A DNA stretch of 64,000 nucleotides from Vibrio gazogenes (GCF_002196515.1 NZ_CP018836.1:496001-560000), one strand, 5' to 3'; shown: positions 35,944 to 45,348, numbered from the stretch's first letter. A program made the numbers and translations. Notes: generated by a model not told the origin, from the letters alone.

Positions 35944-36049
35944 GACATCCTAATACACGTTTGAAATCTTGATGACCGACGACTGGTCAATATATCCGGC
36001 AACATCGTTTTGATAAGCCTGTGCGATTTCTTTTTCACACCTTAAAACG
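35944..36049 (-). pseudogene. Probable relic of a receiver-domain response regulator
   Basis: Between the kinase stop and the GGDEF/EAL start about 160 bp remain. On the minus strand one frame reads EIAQAYQNDVAGYIDQSSV then KISNVY and a stop. It resembles the C-terminal third of stand-alone receiver proteins (AY-x3-VAGYI-x-KSS-x4-F) that often sit between CHASE/phytochrome-type kinases and their output proteins. It has no independent start or phosphoacceptor; an overlapping frame running into the kinase gene is not a plausible protein. The match is by eye and short. Confidence 0.4.
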
Positions 36050-36052
36050 GGT

Positions 36053-37891
36053 TTATGCTTCGTCTCTCTTCTCATCTTCTGTATTCTGTGGTTGCATACC
36101 AATCGGCCAAGAAAATGAAAAAGTGAGCCCACGTTGACCATCTGACTGAATTTGATATGTGCAGTGGTAACGCTCTAATATTTTTTTAATGATCGATAAT
36201 CCCAACCCACTGCCTTCGACCTGATCTCGTGGTCTTAAAGTATGGAACAGTTCAAAGACTTTTTCCTGATGTTCAGTCGGGATCCCCGGCCCGTCATCGC
36301 TGACTTTAAAGTGAAGAGATTGGGGAGACTGGGAAACCGTGATGGCGATATTCCCCGTCTTCTGGTCATGATGTTTCATCGCATTGCCGATCAAGTTTCT
36401 GATAATCTGTTCCAACGGTGTGGCAATCGTTATCACATCTTCATCCGGTGCTTCAATCGTTAACGAAAAACGATTGTCGTGATTCAGTAAATGAAAGACA
36501 TCATCAATCAAAGACCCAATGTTTACAGAACCGGGCAACTCTTCATTTCTGCCGACACGAGAATAGGCCAGTAAATCATTTAATAAACGCTCAAGGCGGG
36601 AGATCCGGCTTTTCATTAAGCTGAGATGCGCATAAGTTGTTTCGGTCAGCGCCCCTTCACTGTCTTCTTCAATCCATTGCGCTAACTGATTGATCCCTCT
36701 CAGCGGTGCTTTTAAGTCATGTGATGCAACAAATGCAAATTGATCTAATTCGCTGTTTGCCTCTTCCAGATCTCGATTTTTTTGCTGGAGACGTTGGCTG
36801 ATCTGTTCCAGCTCTGCTGTACGTGATTTCAAATTAGCGGTGACTTTGTGCGCGAACTCAATCGCATTGCGATTTGATCGGGCGAGGATAAAGAAAATAG
36901 CAAAGAGCAACGCATCAATCATCAAGCCACCGAACAAAATAATGAAAGGCTGGGCATGATTTTGTTGCGCTCGAAATAGCTCTGTCGATTGCAGATTAAA
37001 ACGCCATACACGCCCGTAGAGTTCCAGTGTAATCTCTCGCTGGAATAATGGGGAAGGATCGAAGTTTTTGGAATTTGAATCCAGCTCGGTGTACAGTAAC
37101 GTGTCTCCGTCATAGATACTGAAATTGACCAGACGGTTGACGTTTTTTAACGTGCCATCCATCAATTTGAACATGATGAAAGGCGCATATACCAACCCCT
37201 TAAAATCACCATGCGTTTCACCATACCGCTCAGAAACTCTGCTCGATGAATACCATGGCGCGTAAAATAAAAATCCCGGCGTTTTCTGGTCATCCTGAAC
37301 TAAAGTAATCGGACCGGTAATATTCGCCAAATGTGTATCACGTGCTTTTTTCGCTGCGGTATATCGATTGATTTCGTGTGCCATATCTAAACCAACCGCT
37401 CTGCGATTTTCCGCTTGCGGTTCAATATAGGTAATTGGCCAATATTCTGATTCAGCATGCTCAGGGTGAATCGCATAATCATCCAGAGATGATCTTTGCC
37501 ATGACAGGTAGTTCGACAGCTTTTCCGGGGGAACATAATGAATCACGCCAATCCCGTTAATGCCCGGGAAACGCTGATCAATCTGTAAGCTGGTTGAAAA
37601 CGTTCGCCAATCTGCCCGCGCAGCATCACGCGGAAACATTTTCAATGCAGAAACACCCGCCCATAACGCCTCTTCGTAACGAATCATGCGCTCTTGAACC
37701 AACTCGACAATTTGCTGTGACTGGAACTCAAATTGATTGGCGATTTTAAGATCGGTCTGACGTTCGGTTATATAATAAGCCCCAAAAGTTAATAACAGAG
37801 ACAGTGAAATCACGACCCAATGATACCAATGTAATCCAGAGGAGACGCCACTCACGTGATATTCCATGTCTTTTGGTTGAGATGACATCAA
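36053..37891 (-). CDS. CHASE-domain sensor histidine kinase
   Basis: The 612-residue membrane kinase has a first transmembrane helix at about residues 23-42 (WVVISLSLLLTFGAYYI), a periplasmic CHASE domain (about 75-290; PGINGIGVIHYVPPEKL) and a second helix near 325 (GGLMIDALLFAIFFILA). A coiled-coil linker (about 345-385) follows, then the HisKA box FAFVASHDLKAPLRGINQLA with the phospho-His and an ATPase domain (LIGNAMKHHD; VSDDGPGIP; EGSGLGLSIIKKIL). All motifs are intact. It likely signals to the GGDEF/EAL regulator downstream, perhaps formerly with a receiver protein in between. Confidence 0.88.
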   Translation of the reverse strand: MMSSQPKDMEYHVSGVSSGLHWYHWVVISLSLLLTFGAYYITERQTDLKIANQFEFQSQQIVELVQERMIRYEEALWAGVSALKMFPRDAARADWRTFSTSLQIDQRFPGINGIGVIHYVPPEKLSNYLSWQRSSLDDYAIHPEHAESEYWPITYIEPQAENRRAVGLDMAHEINRYTAAKKARDTHLANITGPITLVQDDQKTPGFLFYAPWYSSSRVSERYGETHGDFKGLVYAPFIMFKLMDGTLKNVNRLVNFSIYDGDTLLYTELDSNSKNFDPSPLFQREITLELYGRVWRFNLQSTELFRAQQNHAQPFIILFGGLMIDALLFAIFFILARSNRNAIEFAHKVTANLKSRTAELEQISQRLQQKNRDLEEANSELDQFAFVASHDLKAPLRGINQLAQWIEEDSEGALTETTYAHLSLMKSRISRLERLLNDLLAYSRVGRNEELPGSVNIGSLIDDVFHLLNHDNRFSLTIEAPDEDVITIATPLEQIIRNLIGNAMKHHDQKTGNIAITVSQSPQSLHFKVSDDGPGIPTEHQEKVFELFHTLRPRDQVEGSGLGLSIIKKILERYHCTYQIQSDGQRGLTFSFSWPIGMQPQNTEDEKRDEA

Positions 37892-38044
37892 TATCCTATC
37901 CCTAACATCGAAGCGATATTTTTAAGTTAGTTGAAGGAGTGTGAAACCTCAATATTCGTTCAATCGTCTAATGAGGATTATTTTAAGTGGGTGCTCATTC
38001 AATAAGAATCTAAGTCACATCAAGAATACATTAGACTCACAGAC

Positions 38045-38446
38045 TTACTCAGGAAGTTGGGCAAAACTTGGCAGGTCGCCTGAATTTTTTGACCAACTCG
38101 CCTGACTGTCGATAAAAATATTCGCGTCAGGCTTATGGGGGAGTTCAGAATTGAGGCTGCCAGCGGGGAGCAGAACCATCATACTATCAATCACCGTCGG
38201 CACGGCAGAGCCACAGTTTTGACAGAAGCTTTTCACATGACGGCTGTCCGGATGATGATATGTTTTCACCATATCAGCGCCACTCAGCCACTTAAACGAG
38301 ACCGGCTTCACAAACAAATTTGCCGCATGAGCCGACCCTGTATCTTTACGACATCGTTGACAGTGACACAGGAAAAATTTCTGTAATTCACCTGACAGTT
38401 CATACCGGACACTGTCGCAAAGACACGAGCCTTGAAAATGATTCAT
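38045..38446 (-). CDS. GFA family (CENP-V/GFA) zinc-binding protein
   Basis: The start is set at MNHFQGSCLCDSVRYEL (38446), preceded by AGGAGA; the protein has 133 residues. Zinc ligands are the paired Cys motifs CLCDSVRY, FFLCHCQRCRKDTGSAHA and SFCQNCGSAVP, the typical glutathione-dependent formaldehyde-activating fold. A role in handling formaldehyde or thiol adducts is suggested by the family name only. The gene stands alone, read leftward. Confidence 0.82.
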   Translation of the reverse strand: MNHFQGSCLCDSVRYELSGELQKFFLCHCQRCRKDTGSAHAANLFVKPVSFKWLSGADMVKTYHHPDSRHVKSFCQNCGSAVPTVIDSMMVLLPAGSLNSELPHKPDANIFIDSQASWSKNSGDLPSFAQLPE

Positions 38447-38500
38447 CTTTTCTCCTGACAATTTTCTAAAATTCACGGGATGGATCAATGCAATGATTCA

Positions 38501-38550
38501 TCGAAGTATTGACCCGCGGCTCACCCGACACTGAGCCGAGAGTACTTCGA
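38501..38550. repeat. Nested palindrome
   Basis: TCGAAGTA (38501-38508) pairs with TACTTCGA (38543-38550). Inside it CGGCTCA (38517-38523) pairs with TGAGCCG (38532-38538). It lies between two leftward genes, just after the DUF4336 start region's downstream neighbour. There is no T-tract, so its role is open: operator or weak terminator. Confidence 0.6.
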
Positions 38551-38563
38551 CATTTCGCCTCAT

Positions 38564-39250
38564 TTACAATAGCCAACGAAACGAGCGGCGTAAGAATTTT
38601 TCAGCATCTTCAGTCACAATAACACCATGTGCCATGACAATCGTCTTTGGATGCCAACTCAGGATTTTTTTCAAATGGGCCCGGGCGGTTGCTTTTCCGG
38701 TCATGAAACTTAATCGCCAATCCAGCGGCATCTTCCCTGTTGGGGCTAAAATCCCGGTCAGCTTAGCCAGCAAACGCTGAAAGATATTGAATGCCTTCGG
38801 GGAGAAATTCTCAATCAGGTCCGTCACGATGAGCGTCTCACTCGGCCGGTGAAAAAAGACACATTCCTCCATGACCCGAGAGCCGGTAAATAACACATCA
38901 TCCAGTTCATCACCCCAGAGATAGTCAGCCTGTGCAGACAACATTGCGTTGAATGTTAAGTCCTGACGTTTATGACGCACCCCTTCCGTTCCATAGGTGA
39001 GCGCCTCTGGATAGGCGTCTTGCCATTGGGAAATGAACAGATGATGAAGTTGGTTGGGAGCAATCAAATACTTGACCGCCCCTAAAGTATCGACGGACGC
39101 TTTCAGATCAGGATTTAATTCAATCGGGCTGTGGACCCATAACGATTGATCAGCAAGCCGAACGATCGTCATCCGGGTCGAGTAAGGCAAGGTCAAAAAC
39201 GGGACCGCTTTACCATCAAATATCCAAATATTTTCGCCAATCGCTCTCAT
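38564..39250 (-). CDS. DUF4336 domain protein, metallo-beta-lactamase-like
   Basis: The 228-residue cytoplasmic protein starts MRAIGENIWIFDGKAVPFL. The later segments KYLIAPNQLHHLFISQWQDAYP and ADYLWGDELDDVLFTGS are characteristic of the DUF4336 family, which has a degenerate metallo-hydrolase fold. An HLHH-type zinc motif is replaced by NQLHHLF, and a late MAHG is kept. The function is unknown. It is single, read leftward. Confidence 0.78.
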   Translation of the reverse strand: MRAIGENIWIFDGKAVPFLTLPYSTRMTIVRLADQSLWVHSPIELNPDLKASVDTLGAVKYLIAPNQLHHLFISQWQDAYPEALTYGTEGVRHKRQDLTFNAMLSAQADYLWGDELDDVLFTGSRVMEECVFFHRPSETLIVTDLIENFSPKAFNIFQRLLAKLTGILAPTGKMPLDWRLSFMTGKATARAHLKKILSWHPKTIVMAHGVIVTEDAEKFLRRSFRWLL

Positions 39251-39596
39251 GATGTTCTCCGTTGTGGTTTTTCATCTGGTTGTTATTGCATGACGGGTTG
39301 TTGTTGCTCGATGGTTAGTATGCAACAAAAAACATAAAATTCACAGACAGCATAACTCCTTGCAACTTCCCCACATTTTCTCCGACGTTTGCTTCAAGTT
39401 CTGTATATAACTTACTGTAAATCTTATATTTGTTCGCAAAACTGTTCGCAAGCCCCCCTATTCAATAGTCATCGAAGCACATAGTCTATCCCTGCTGCGG
39501 TTCATGTGCCTCAGCCGTCCGGACGAACACAACAACCTAGCTATACGTTTCAAGTAATACGTTTCAAGCAATTCGTTTCAATATGGAGACTCAAAT
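39251..39596. other. Intergenic region upstream of the DUF1353 gene
   Basis: About 346 bp between divergent genes. A short near-repeat ACGTTTCAAGTAATACGTTTCAAGCAATTCGTTTCAA (three GTTTCAA units 16 and 14 bp apart, at 39546-39581) lies just before the DUF1353 start and could be regulatory. Nothing else was recognised. Confidence 0.45.
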
Positions 39597-40043
39597 ATGA
39601 GCAATTTATATATATTTCCGGTGACTGAAACTCACAACAGCAAGCTGGATGAAGCCTACGAAGTCGCTGAAGATTTTGGCATCGTGAATCAAGGTACTGC
39701 AATCTGGGTACCGAAGTTCTTTCAGTATGATGGTGCGAGTATTCCGAGTGCTGCCTACAGCATTATCGGTACGCCATTTAACCCGCGTTTCATGAAAGCT
39801 GCGGTTATCCACGACTGGCTTTATTACACGCACTTGTTAAGTCGCTCAGATGCAGACCAACTGTTCTATGAGCTACTGCGCGAATCCGGTGTCAGCAAAG
39901 TCAAAGCGATTTTAATGCGCGAAGCCGTTGAAGCATTCGGCCATTTCTACTGGGAAAATAATGATGATGATTTGCAATATTTATCTGATCTGAAAACCAT
40001 GATTCAGAATGATAATCGCCAACCATCAAAGTATGGTCTGTAA
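39597..40043 (+). CDS. DUF1353 family protein
   Basis: The protein has 148 residues. FFQYDGASIPSAAYSIIG and AAVIHDWLYYTH carry the two conserved motifs of DUF1353 (DGAS-IP and HDWLY), a family common in phages and their hosts. GGAGAC is upstream of the ATG. The function is unknown. No other phage gene is nearby, so it is likely a domesticated single gene. Confidence 0.85.
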   Translation: MSNLYIFPVTETHNSKLDEAYEVAEDFGIVNQGTAIWVPKFFQYDGASIPSAAYSIIGTPFNPRFMKAAVIHDWLYYTHLLSRSDADQLFYELLRESGVSKVKAILMREAVEAFGHFYWENNDDDLQYLSDLKTMIQNDNRQPSKYGL

Positions 40044-40119
40044 TTTACGGATAAAACAAAGCAAGCATCTCATCATCTTTTATTCTGTATAATATAAAAG
40101 CGTGGTTGAATAATGCCAT

Positions 40120-40148
40120 CATTCCGTCCTGTGTTCTCGGACGGAATG
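40120..40148. terminator. Hairpin after the DUF1353 gene
   Basis: CATTCCGTCC (40120-40129) pairs perfectly with GGACGGAATG (40139-40148). There is no T-tract, so it is at best a weak or factor-assisted terminator. Confidence 0.5.
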
Positions 40149-40477
40149 TCCGATACATACAGTACACAATATTTTATCTCATGATTTTCCATACATTTTT
40201 ATACTGATTATTCAAATCCAGATCACAGATATCGTTTCAATAAATTTAAAACTGCTTTATTAATAATATAAATAAAAATATAGGAATCGACTATCTAGCG
40301 TACTGTCACAACTATTATAGTTTATATCCCCTGATTGCTATTTCCGCCTATATTTAAAACAGTTGCCAATTTATTAAGGGCAATACTTGTCAAACATAAT
40401 TCCAGCTAACAATACAATTATCATGAGTCATTCCACTTATCATGAGTGGTACGTCATGTTTAATTAGAGGTGAACTG
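40149..40477 (+). promoter_or_regulatory. Cellulase upstream region with direct-repeat/palindrome operator candidate
   Basis: TTATCATGAGT occurs at 40418-40428 and again at 40438-40448, exactly 20 bp apart. The second copy is part of CCACTTATCATGAGTGG, a palindrome with CCACT/AGTGG arms. The spacing of two helical turns suits a dimeric regulator. The rest of the region is AT-rich with no gene. Confidence 0.5.
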
Positions 40478-41668
40478 ATGTCATATTTACCAATACAACG
40501 TCCATCCATGAGGAAAAGTGGTTCCTCTGCCAAAAAATTATTGCTTTCCTGTCTGGGATGCTTATTGATTGGATTAACCCAGCAAGCATATGCTGTTGAA
40601 CCGTTATCCGTATCCGGCAATAAAATCTATGCCGGTGATAGCATCAAAAGCTTCTCAGGAAATAGTCTGTTCTGGAGTAATAATGAGTGGGGCGGTGAAA
40701 AATTCTATCGTGCAGATATTGTCAAGATGCTCCGGGAAGACTGGAATGCCAGTATCGTCAGAGCCTCAATGGGTATTCAGGAAGATGGCGGCTATCTTGA
40801 TGATCCCGCAGGCAATAAGGCCAAAGTCGTTACCGTCGTAGATGCAGCCATCGCTAACGATATGTATGTCATTATCGATTGGCATTCTCACCATGCGGAA
40901 GATAATGTTGCTGAAGCCGTCAGCTTCTTCCGGGAAATGGCTCAGAAATATGGTGACAGCCCCAATGTCATTTATGAGATCTACAATGAGCCCCTACAAA
41001 TCTCTTGGGATAACGTTATCAAACCCTATGCAGAAACTGTGATTGCTGCAATCCGTGAATTTGATCCGGATAACTTAATCGTTGTCGGCACGCCAAGCTG
41101 GTCACAAGACGTCGATACCGCATCCTGGAACCCGATCAATGGCACAAATATCGCCTATACACTGCACTTTTATGCCGGAACACACGGTCAATTTCTCAGA
41201 GATAAAGCACTCACAGCGATGAACAATGGGATTGCACTATTCGTCACCGAATGGGGAACCATCAATGCCAACGGTGATGGCAATGTCAATGAAGCAGAAA
41301 CTGACATCTGGGTGAACTTCATGAAAGAGCATGACCTCAGTAATGCGAACTGGGCGTTAAACGATAAGGATGAAGGCGCATCCACCTACTATCCGGATAC
41401 CATGACACTGACCCCATCCGGTAAGAAAGTAAAATCGATCATCGAGAACTGGCCATATCAACTCGACAATCGCACCCCCCAAAATTGTACGGGAGTGAAT
41501 GTTTATCCGAACTGGACACGTAAGTCATGGGAAGGCGGAAATTATGACCATAGCGAGAGCGGTGACTACATGGTGTACCAGAATAAACTCTATCAAGCCA
41601 ACTGGTATACAAAGTCAACACCCGGGAGTGATGACTCTTGGCGCTTAACGGGTCTGTGTACAGATTAA
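40478..41668 (+). CDS. Secreted GH5 endoglucanase (cellulase) with C-terminal CBM5/12-like module
   Basis: The start is set at MSYLPIQRPSMRK (40478), preceded by AGAGGTG; an in-frame ATG 36 bp upstream lacks a ribosome binding site. The precursor has 396 residues, with a signal peptide ending near AYA-VEP (39). The GH5 barrel covers about 45-335: RASMG, the HSHH motif in IIDWHSHHAED, acid/base E171 in YEIYNEPLQ and nucleophile E258 in LFVTEWGT. The last 50 residues (NVYPNWTRKSWEGGNYDHSE; QANWYTKSTPGSDDSW) form an aromatic-rich binding module of the CBM5/12 kind. It cuts beta-1,4-glucans outside the cell. Confidence 0.92.
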   Translation: MSYLPIQRPSMRKSGSSAKKLLLSCLGCLLIGLTQQAYAVEPLSVSGNKIYAGDSIKSFSGNSLFWSNNEWGGEKFYRADIVKMLREDWNASIVRASMGIQEDGGYLDDPAGNKAKVVTVVDAAIANDMYVIIDWHSHHAEDNVAEAVSFFREMAQKYGDSPNVIYEIYNEPLQISWDNVIKPYAETVIAAIREFDPDNLIVVGTPSWSQDVDTASWNPINGTNIAYTLHFYAGTHGQFLRDKALTAMNNGIALFVTEWGTINANGDGNVNEAETDIWVNFMKEHDLSNANWALNDKDEGASTYYPDTMTLTPSGKKVKSIIENWPYQLDNRTPQNCTGVNVYPNWTRKSWEGGNYDHSESGDYMVYQNKLYQANWYTKSTPGSDDSWRLTGLCTD

Positions 41669-41704
41669 CCGATATGTCCTGAAATCCTCATTTTGTGGGA
41701 CCTT

Positions 41705-41730
41705 GCCAGCATTCCGTGCTGGCTTTTTTC
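41705..41730 (+). terminator. Intrinsic terminator of the cellulase gene
   Basis: GCCAGCA (41705-41711) pairs with TGCTGGC (41717-41723), loop TTCCG, followed by TTTTTT. Confidence 0.9.
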
Positions 41731-41994
41731 TATCTTTATATCAATCACCATCACAAATTTTTAATATTCACTAATTTTTCTGTACCAACCATGCAAACAA
41801 TTGTTTCATAAATGAAAACTTAGTTCACCTCGATTTTCTCACTTTGTAGCCAAAATCATAAAGTGTTTGAATTTCAAAAACTTAAAAATACAGTTTTATA
41901 ATGTATTGCATAAATGTTAAAAACCAAACCATTTACCCAATATGTAACATTAAAGTAAAATAAAACCCTAATAAATAATCTAAACAAAGCAAAT

Positions 41995-43392
41995 ATGAAT
42001 CACAACAATCACCAATTCTTAGGCCATCCTCGTGGCCTGTTCCTATTGTTTGGCACGGAACTGTGGGAACGATTCTCCTACTACGCAATGCGAGCAATTC
42101 TGGTTTTATACCTCACAGATACAACACTAAACGGTGGCATGGGCTGGTCAGCCAAAGAGGCATTAGATCTTTATGGCATTTATACCGGGCTTGTCTATAT
42201 TACCCCCCTCATCGGTGGCTGGCTGGCCGATAACTATTTCGGTCAACGTCGCTCAATTCTTGCTGGTGGCGCGCTGATGGCAATTGGTCAGTTTACACTG
42301 GCATTACCGCATCAATTATTCGGTCTTGATGCAGCACATAGTTTCTACCTTGGCCTAGCGCTACTGATCATCGGGAATGGTCTGTTTAAACCTAATATTT
42401 CAACCATGGTTGGCGATCTGTACACAGAAGGTGACCATCGTCGCGACGGCGCATTCACCATCTTTTATATGGGGATTAATATCGGTGCACTACTCGCAGG
42501 AATTATTTCCGGTATCGCAACCAACAGCTATGGCTGGAAAGCAGGCTTCGTTGCAGCAGGTATCGGGATGCTCATCAGCTTCGTGATCCAAATCCTGTTT
42601 GCCCAACGCTGGCTGGGAGATATTGGTCTCAAACCGGCTGCTGCGCGAGATTTACAACAGAAAAAATCCACGAAGAAAGAACCGTTAACCAAAGAAGAAA
42701 TTGACCGCATGAAGGTCATTATCATCATGGGATTATTCGTGATTGTCTTCTGGGCCGGATTTGAACAAGCCGGTGGTTTGATGAACCTCTACACCCAACA
42801 GTATACCGATCGGATGATCGGCAGCTTTGAAGTGCCCGCAGCCTGGTTCCAGTCTCTGAATCCATTTTTCATCATTGTCTGTGCACCGCTGATTGCTGCG
42901 CTATGGGTCAAACTTGGCCGTCGAGAACCCAATTCACCCGTCAAATTTGCATTTGGACTATTCTTTCTGGCGATCGGTTTCTTGTGCATGATTGGTGCCG
43001 TTTTAGAGCAAGGTGGCGACCTGAGTGTGAAAACCTCGATGTTCTGGCTGGTTGGTGCGTTTTTCTTCCATACTGTCGGGGAATTGTGCCTGTCACCGAT
43101 TGGCTTATCGATGACCACCAAACTGGCACCGCTCCGCCTTGCTTCACTGATGATGGGCGTCTGGTTCGGATTTAATGCGATTGCCAACTACATTGCCGGG
43201 TTGATCGGTGCCCATGTTGGCGACTTCGGCCCCTTAGCGATTTTCGGTGGCATTGCCGTCACTGCAACCGTCTCCGGCCTCATCCTGCTCCTATTCTCTA
43301 ATCAATTGGTTATGTGGATGCATGGTGCAGAGCAAGCAACTCATCTGAACCAAAAACCTCAAGAAGCCGACAGTGTGACTCAAACCGCTTAA
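41995..43392 (+). CDS. POT family proton-coupled di/tripeptide transporter
   Basis: The 465-residue inner-membrane protein has the POT signatures. GTELWERFSYYAMRAILVLYL at the N-terminus includes the ExxERFxYY motif. It is followed by GGWLADNYFGQRRSILAGG and FTIFYMGINIGALLAG (PTR2 signature). About 14 helices can be drawn. It resembles E. coli DtpA/YdgR. It imports small peptides with protons. The gene is monocistronic with a long AT-rich leader (41731-41994) in which no specific operator was seen. Confidence 0.92.
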   Translation: MNHNNHQFLGHPRGLFLLFGTELWERFSYYAMRAILVLYLTDTTLNGGMGWSAKEALDLYGIYTGLVYITPLIGGWLADNYFGQRRSILAGGALMAIGQFTLALPHQLFGLDAAHSFYLGLALLIIGNGLFKPNISTMVGDLYTEGDHRRDGAFTIFYMGINIGALLAGIISGIATNSYGWKAGFVAAGIGMLISFVIQILFAQRWLGDIGLKPAAARDLQQKKSTKKEPLTKEEIDRMKVIIIMGLFVIVFWAGFEQAGGLMNLYTQQYTDRMIGSFEVPAAWFQSLNPFFIIVCAPLIAALWVKLGRREPNSPVKFAFGLFFLAIGFLCMIGAVLEQGGDLSVKTSMFWLVGAFFFHTVGELCLSPIGLSMTTKLAPLRLASLMMGVWFGFNAIANYIAGLIGAHVGDFGPLAIFGGIAVTATVSGLILLLFSNQLVMWMHGAEQATHLNQKPQEADSVTQTA

Positions 43393-43393
43393 T

Positions 43394-43444
43394 ATCTTGG
43401 TCATACAGTTATCTTGATCGTACAGTTATCTTGATCGTACAGTA
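43394..43444. repeat. 17-bp tandem repeat x 3
   Basis: Three units ATCTTGGTCATACAGTT, ATCTTGATCGTACAGTT and ATCTTGATCGTACAGTA follow each other without gap immediately after the POT stop codon. Confidence 0.85.
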
Positions 43445-43524
43445 AGTATTGAGATGCAAATGTGTATTGAACATACAATTGAGCTGAGACCCAGTTAAAC
43501 CGCATACGTTTCAGCGAGATCAAA

Positions 43525-43555
43525 ATAAGGAGCCATATGGCTCCTTATCTATTTT
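43525..43555 (+). terminator. Palindromic terminator after the POT gene
   Basis: ATAAGGAGCCAT (43525-43536) is directly followed by its exact reverse complement (43537-43548) and then CTATTTT. It probably serves the rightward transporter gene; the leftward xylB ends at 43636 and could use it too. Confidence 0.65.
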
Positions 43556-43635
43556 ATGACACCCCGTTGGGATTGGTTACTTTCTCAAACATCAGGAAAT
43601 CACCGAAGATACCACCGAGATAAAATCTCTCCCGC

Positions 43636-45090
43636 TTACACAAACAGTGGTTTCAATTGGCGATATAACTGTTGATAAACCGCTCTCTTGTGTTGGTAAT
43701 GTGCCGTTTGCTCTTCATCCGGCATATGCTTTTCGATTAATACCGGTGATGCACAAATATCCCGGGCGGTCATTTCGGGCCTGACCGCTAACATCGCCAG
43801 TCGTGCCGCGCCGAGTGCCGGGCCGACATCCCCGCCCTGACGATATGCCAGCGGCAACCGGACAATATCCGCCAACATCTGACGCCAGTATTGGCTGCGG
43901 GCGCCACCACCAATCAAAACCACCTCTTCCGGCAATAACCCCGTCTGATGTAATGCATCAAATCCATCGGCAAATGCAAACCCGACCCCTTCCAATACCG
44001 CCTGAGCCAATTCGTACTTCGATGTCGAATGAGTCATACCGAAGAATACGCCTTTTGCATACGGGTCATTATGCGGTGTCCGTTCTCCCGATAAATAAGG
44101 CAGGAACACCACCCCAGAATCAGGATTCGCATGACGTTCTGTCTCACTCAACATCTCGCTGACATCGCTAAATCCGGTCAACTCACATACCCAAGACAAA
44201 CAAGATGCCGCACTCAAAATAACCGACATGGTATGCCAAGTCCCGGGTAATGCATGACAAAAGCTGTGTAATGCAGAATCAGGATTCGCAAGGAAACCAT
44301 CACTGACGGCGAAATATACACCGGAAGTTCCCAAAGAGAGCATCGCCTGACCCGGTTCGATAATCCCGACCCCGACAGCGCCAGCAGCATTGTCGCCACC
44401 ACCAGCAATGACTGGTACTTCAGGCATGCCCCATGCTTTGGCCAGTTCAGAATTCAAAGTGCCGGTGATCGCATTTCCTTCATACAGATCCGGCATCTGA
44501 CATCGCGCCAGCCCGGTTGCATCAAGCAGTTCATCACTCCAGTCTCGCTGGGCTACATCTAACCACATGGTTCCGGCGGCATCGGACATATCCGAGGCAT
44601 ACACCCCTGTCATCCGATAGCGCAAGTAGTCTTTCGGCAGCAGGACTTTGTCTGTCTGAGCAAAAATTTCCGGTTCATGTTCTGCCACCCAAAGGAGTTT
44701 CGGGGCAGTAAAGCCCGGCATCATCATATTTCCCGTAATCTGACGACTATCAGGGACGCGCCGCTCCAGTTCAGCGCATTGCGCCTGACAACGACCGTCA
44801 TTCCACAAAATCGCAGGGCGCAAAACCTGCCCTTGCTGATCGAGCAACACCGCACCATGCATCTGTCCCGACAAGCCGATGGCTTTCACCGCGCTCAGAT
44901 CCGTCTGTTTTCCCAACGCCTGAATGGCTTGACACATGGCTTGCCACCAATGCTGCGGATCTTGTTCTGACCACAGCGGAAATGGACGGGATATCTCAAG
45001 TGGTGCCACCTCGCTCGCCACCACATCACCATTTTCTGCAAGTACAATGACCTTAACGCCGGATGTCCCTAAATCGATTCCAACATACAT
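43636..45090 (-). CDS. xylB: Xylulokinase
   Basis: The 484-residue FGGY-family kinase phosphorylates D-xylulose. Motifs: MYVGIDLGTSGVKVIVL (phosphate 1), KAIGLSGQMHGAVLLD, the catalytic Asp region YASDMSDAAGTMWLDV, and the C-terminal FGGY-like EEVVLIGGGARSQYWRQML. It is leftward, divergent from xylR. xylA is separate, 5 kb away and in the other direction, unlike the xylAB operon of E. coli. Confidence 0.95.
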   Translation of the reverse strand: MYVGIDLGTSGVKVIVLAENGDVVASEVAPLEISRPFPLWSEQDPQHWWQAMCQAIQALGKQTDLSAVKAIGLSGQMHGAVLLDQQGQVLRPAILWNDGRCQAQCAELERRVPDSRQITGNMMMPGFTAPKLLWVAEHEPEIFAQTDKVLLPKDYLRYRMTGVYASDMSDAAGTMWLDVAQRDWSDELLDATGLARCQMPDLYEGNAITGTLNSELAKAWGMPEVPVIAGGGDNAAGAVGVGIIEPGQAMLSLGTSGVYFAVSDGFLANPDSALHSFCHALPGTWHTMSVILSAASCLSWVCELTGFSDVSEMLSETERHANPDSGVVFLPYLSGERTPHNDPYAKGVFFGMTHSTSKYELAQAVLEGVGFAFADGFDALHQTGLLPEEVVLIGGGARSQYWRQMLADIVRLPLAYRQGGDVGPALGAARLAMLAVRPEMTARDICASPVLIEKHMPDEEQTAHYQHKRAVYQQLYRQLKPLFV

Positions 45091-45230
45091 AAGCTACCCT
45101 TTCATTTTCACTCAATAGACTCGGATAACCTCAGGAAATACACAGTGTAATGGGGCCATCCGGATATATTTACGCTTCGTGATGATTTTATTTATCGAAT
45201 CATTATCATAAGTCTCTCAGTTCACGAAAC

Positions 45231-45268
45231 AATTACGATTTTTCATAGATAGCTTCATGGATTTAACG
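45231..45268 (-). promoter_or_regulatory. Candidate XylR operator upstream of xylB
   Basis: On the minus strand GAAAATCGTAATTG (45244-45231) shares the core AAAATC-N2-AATTG with the element in front of xylA. A second AAATC-type half lies about 22 bp upstream of it, matching the two-repeat layout known for XylR. It lies in the xylB-xylR divergent region. Confidence 0.5.
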
Positions 45269-45348
45269 ACTGAGTGAAGGATCACATTTAACACCGGACT
45301 TGCCTGTTAGACTTAAAAATTATGGACAAAATATAATTAATATCATTT

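Noticed and set aside
35950..36141. A 63-codon minus-strand gene between kinase and GGDEF/EAL gene
   Set aside because: Most of it overlaps the kinase C-terminus in another frame. Only its tail is of interest, as a possible receiver relic.
39597..40043. Prophage remnant around the DUF1353 gene
   Set aside because: No integrase, structural or lysis genes flank it.
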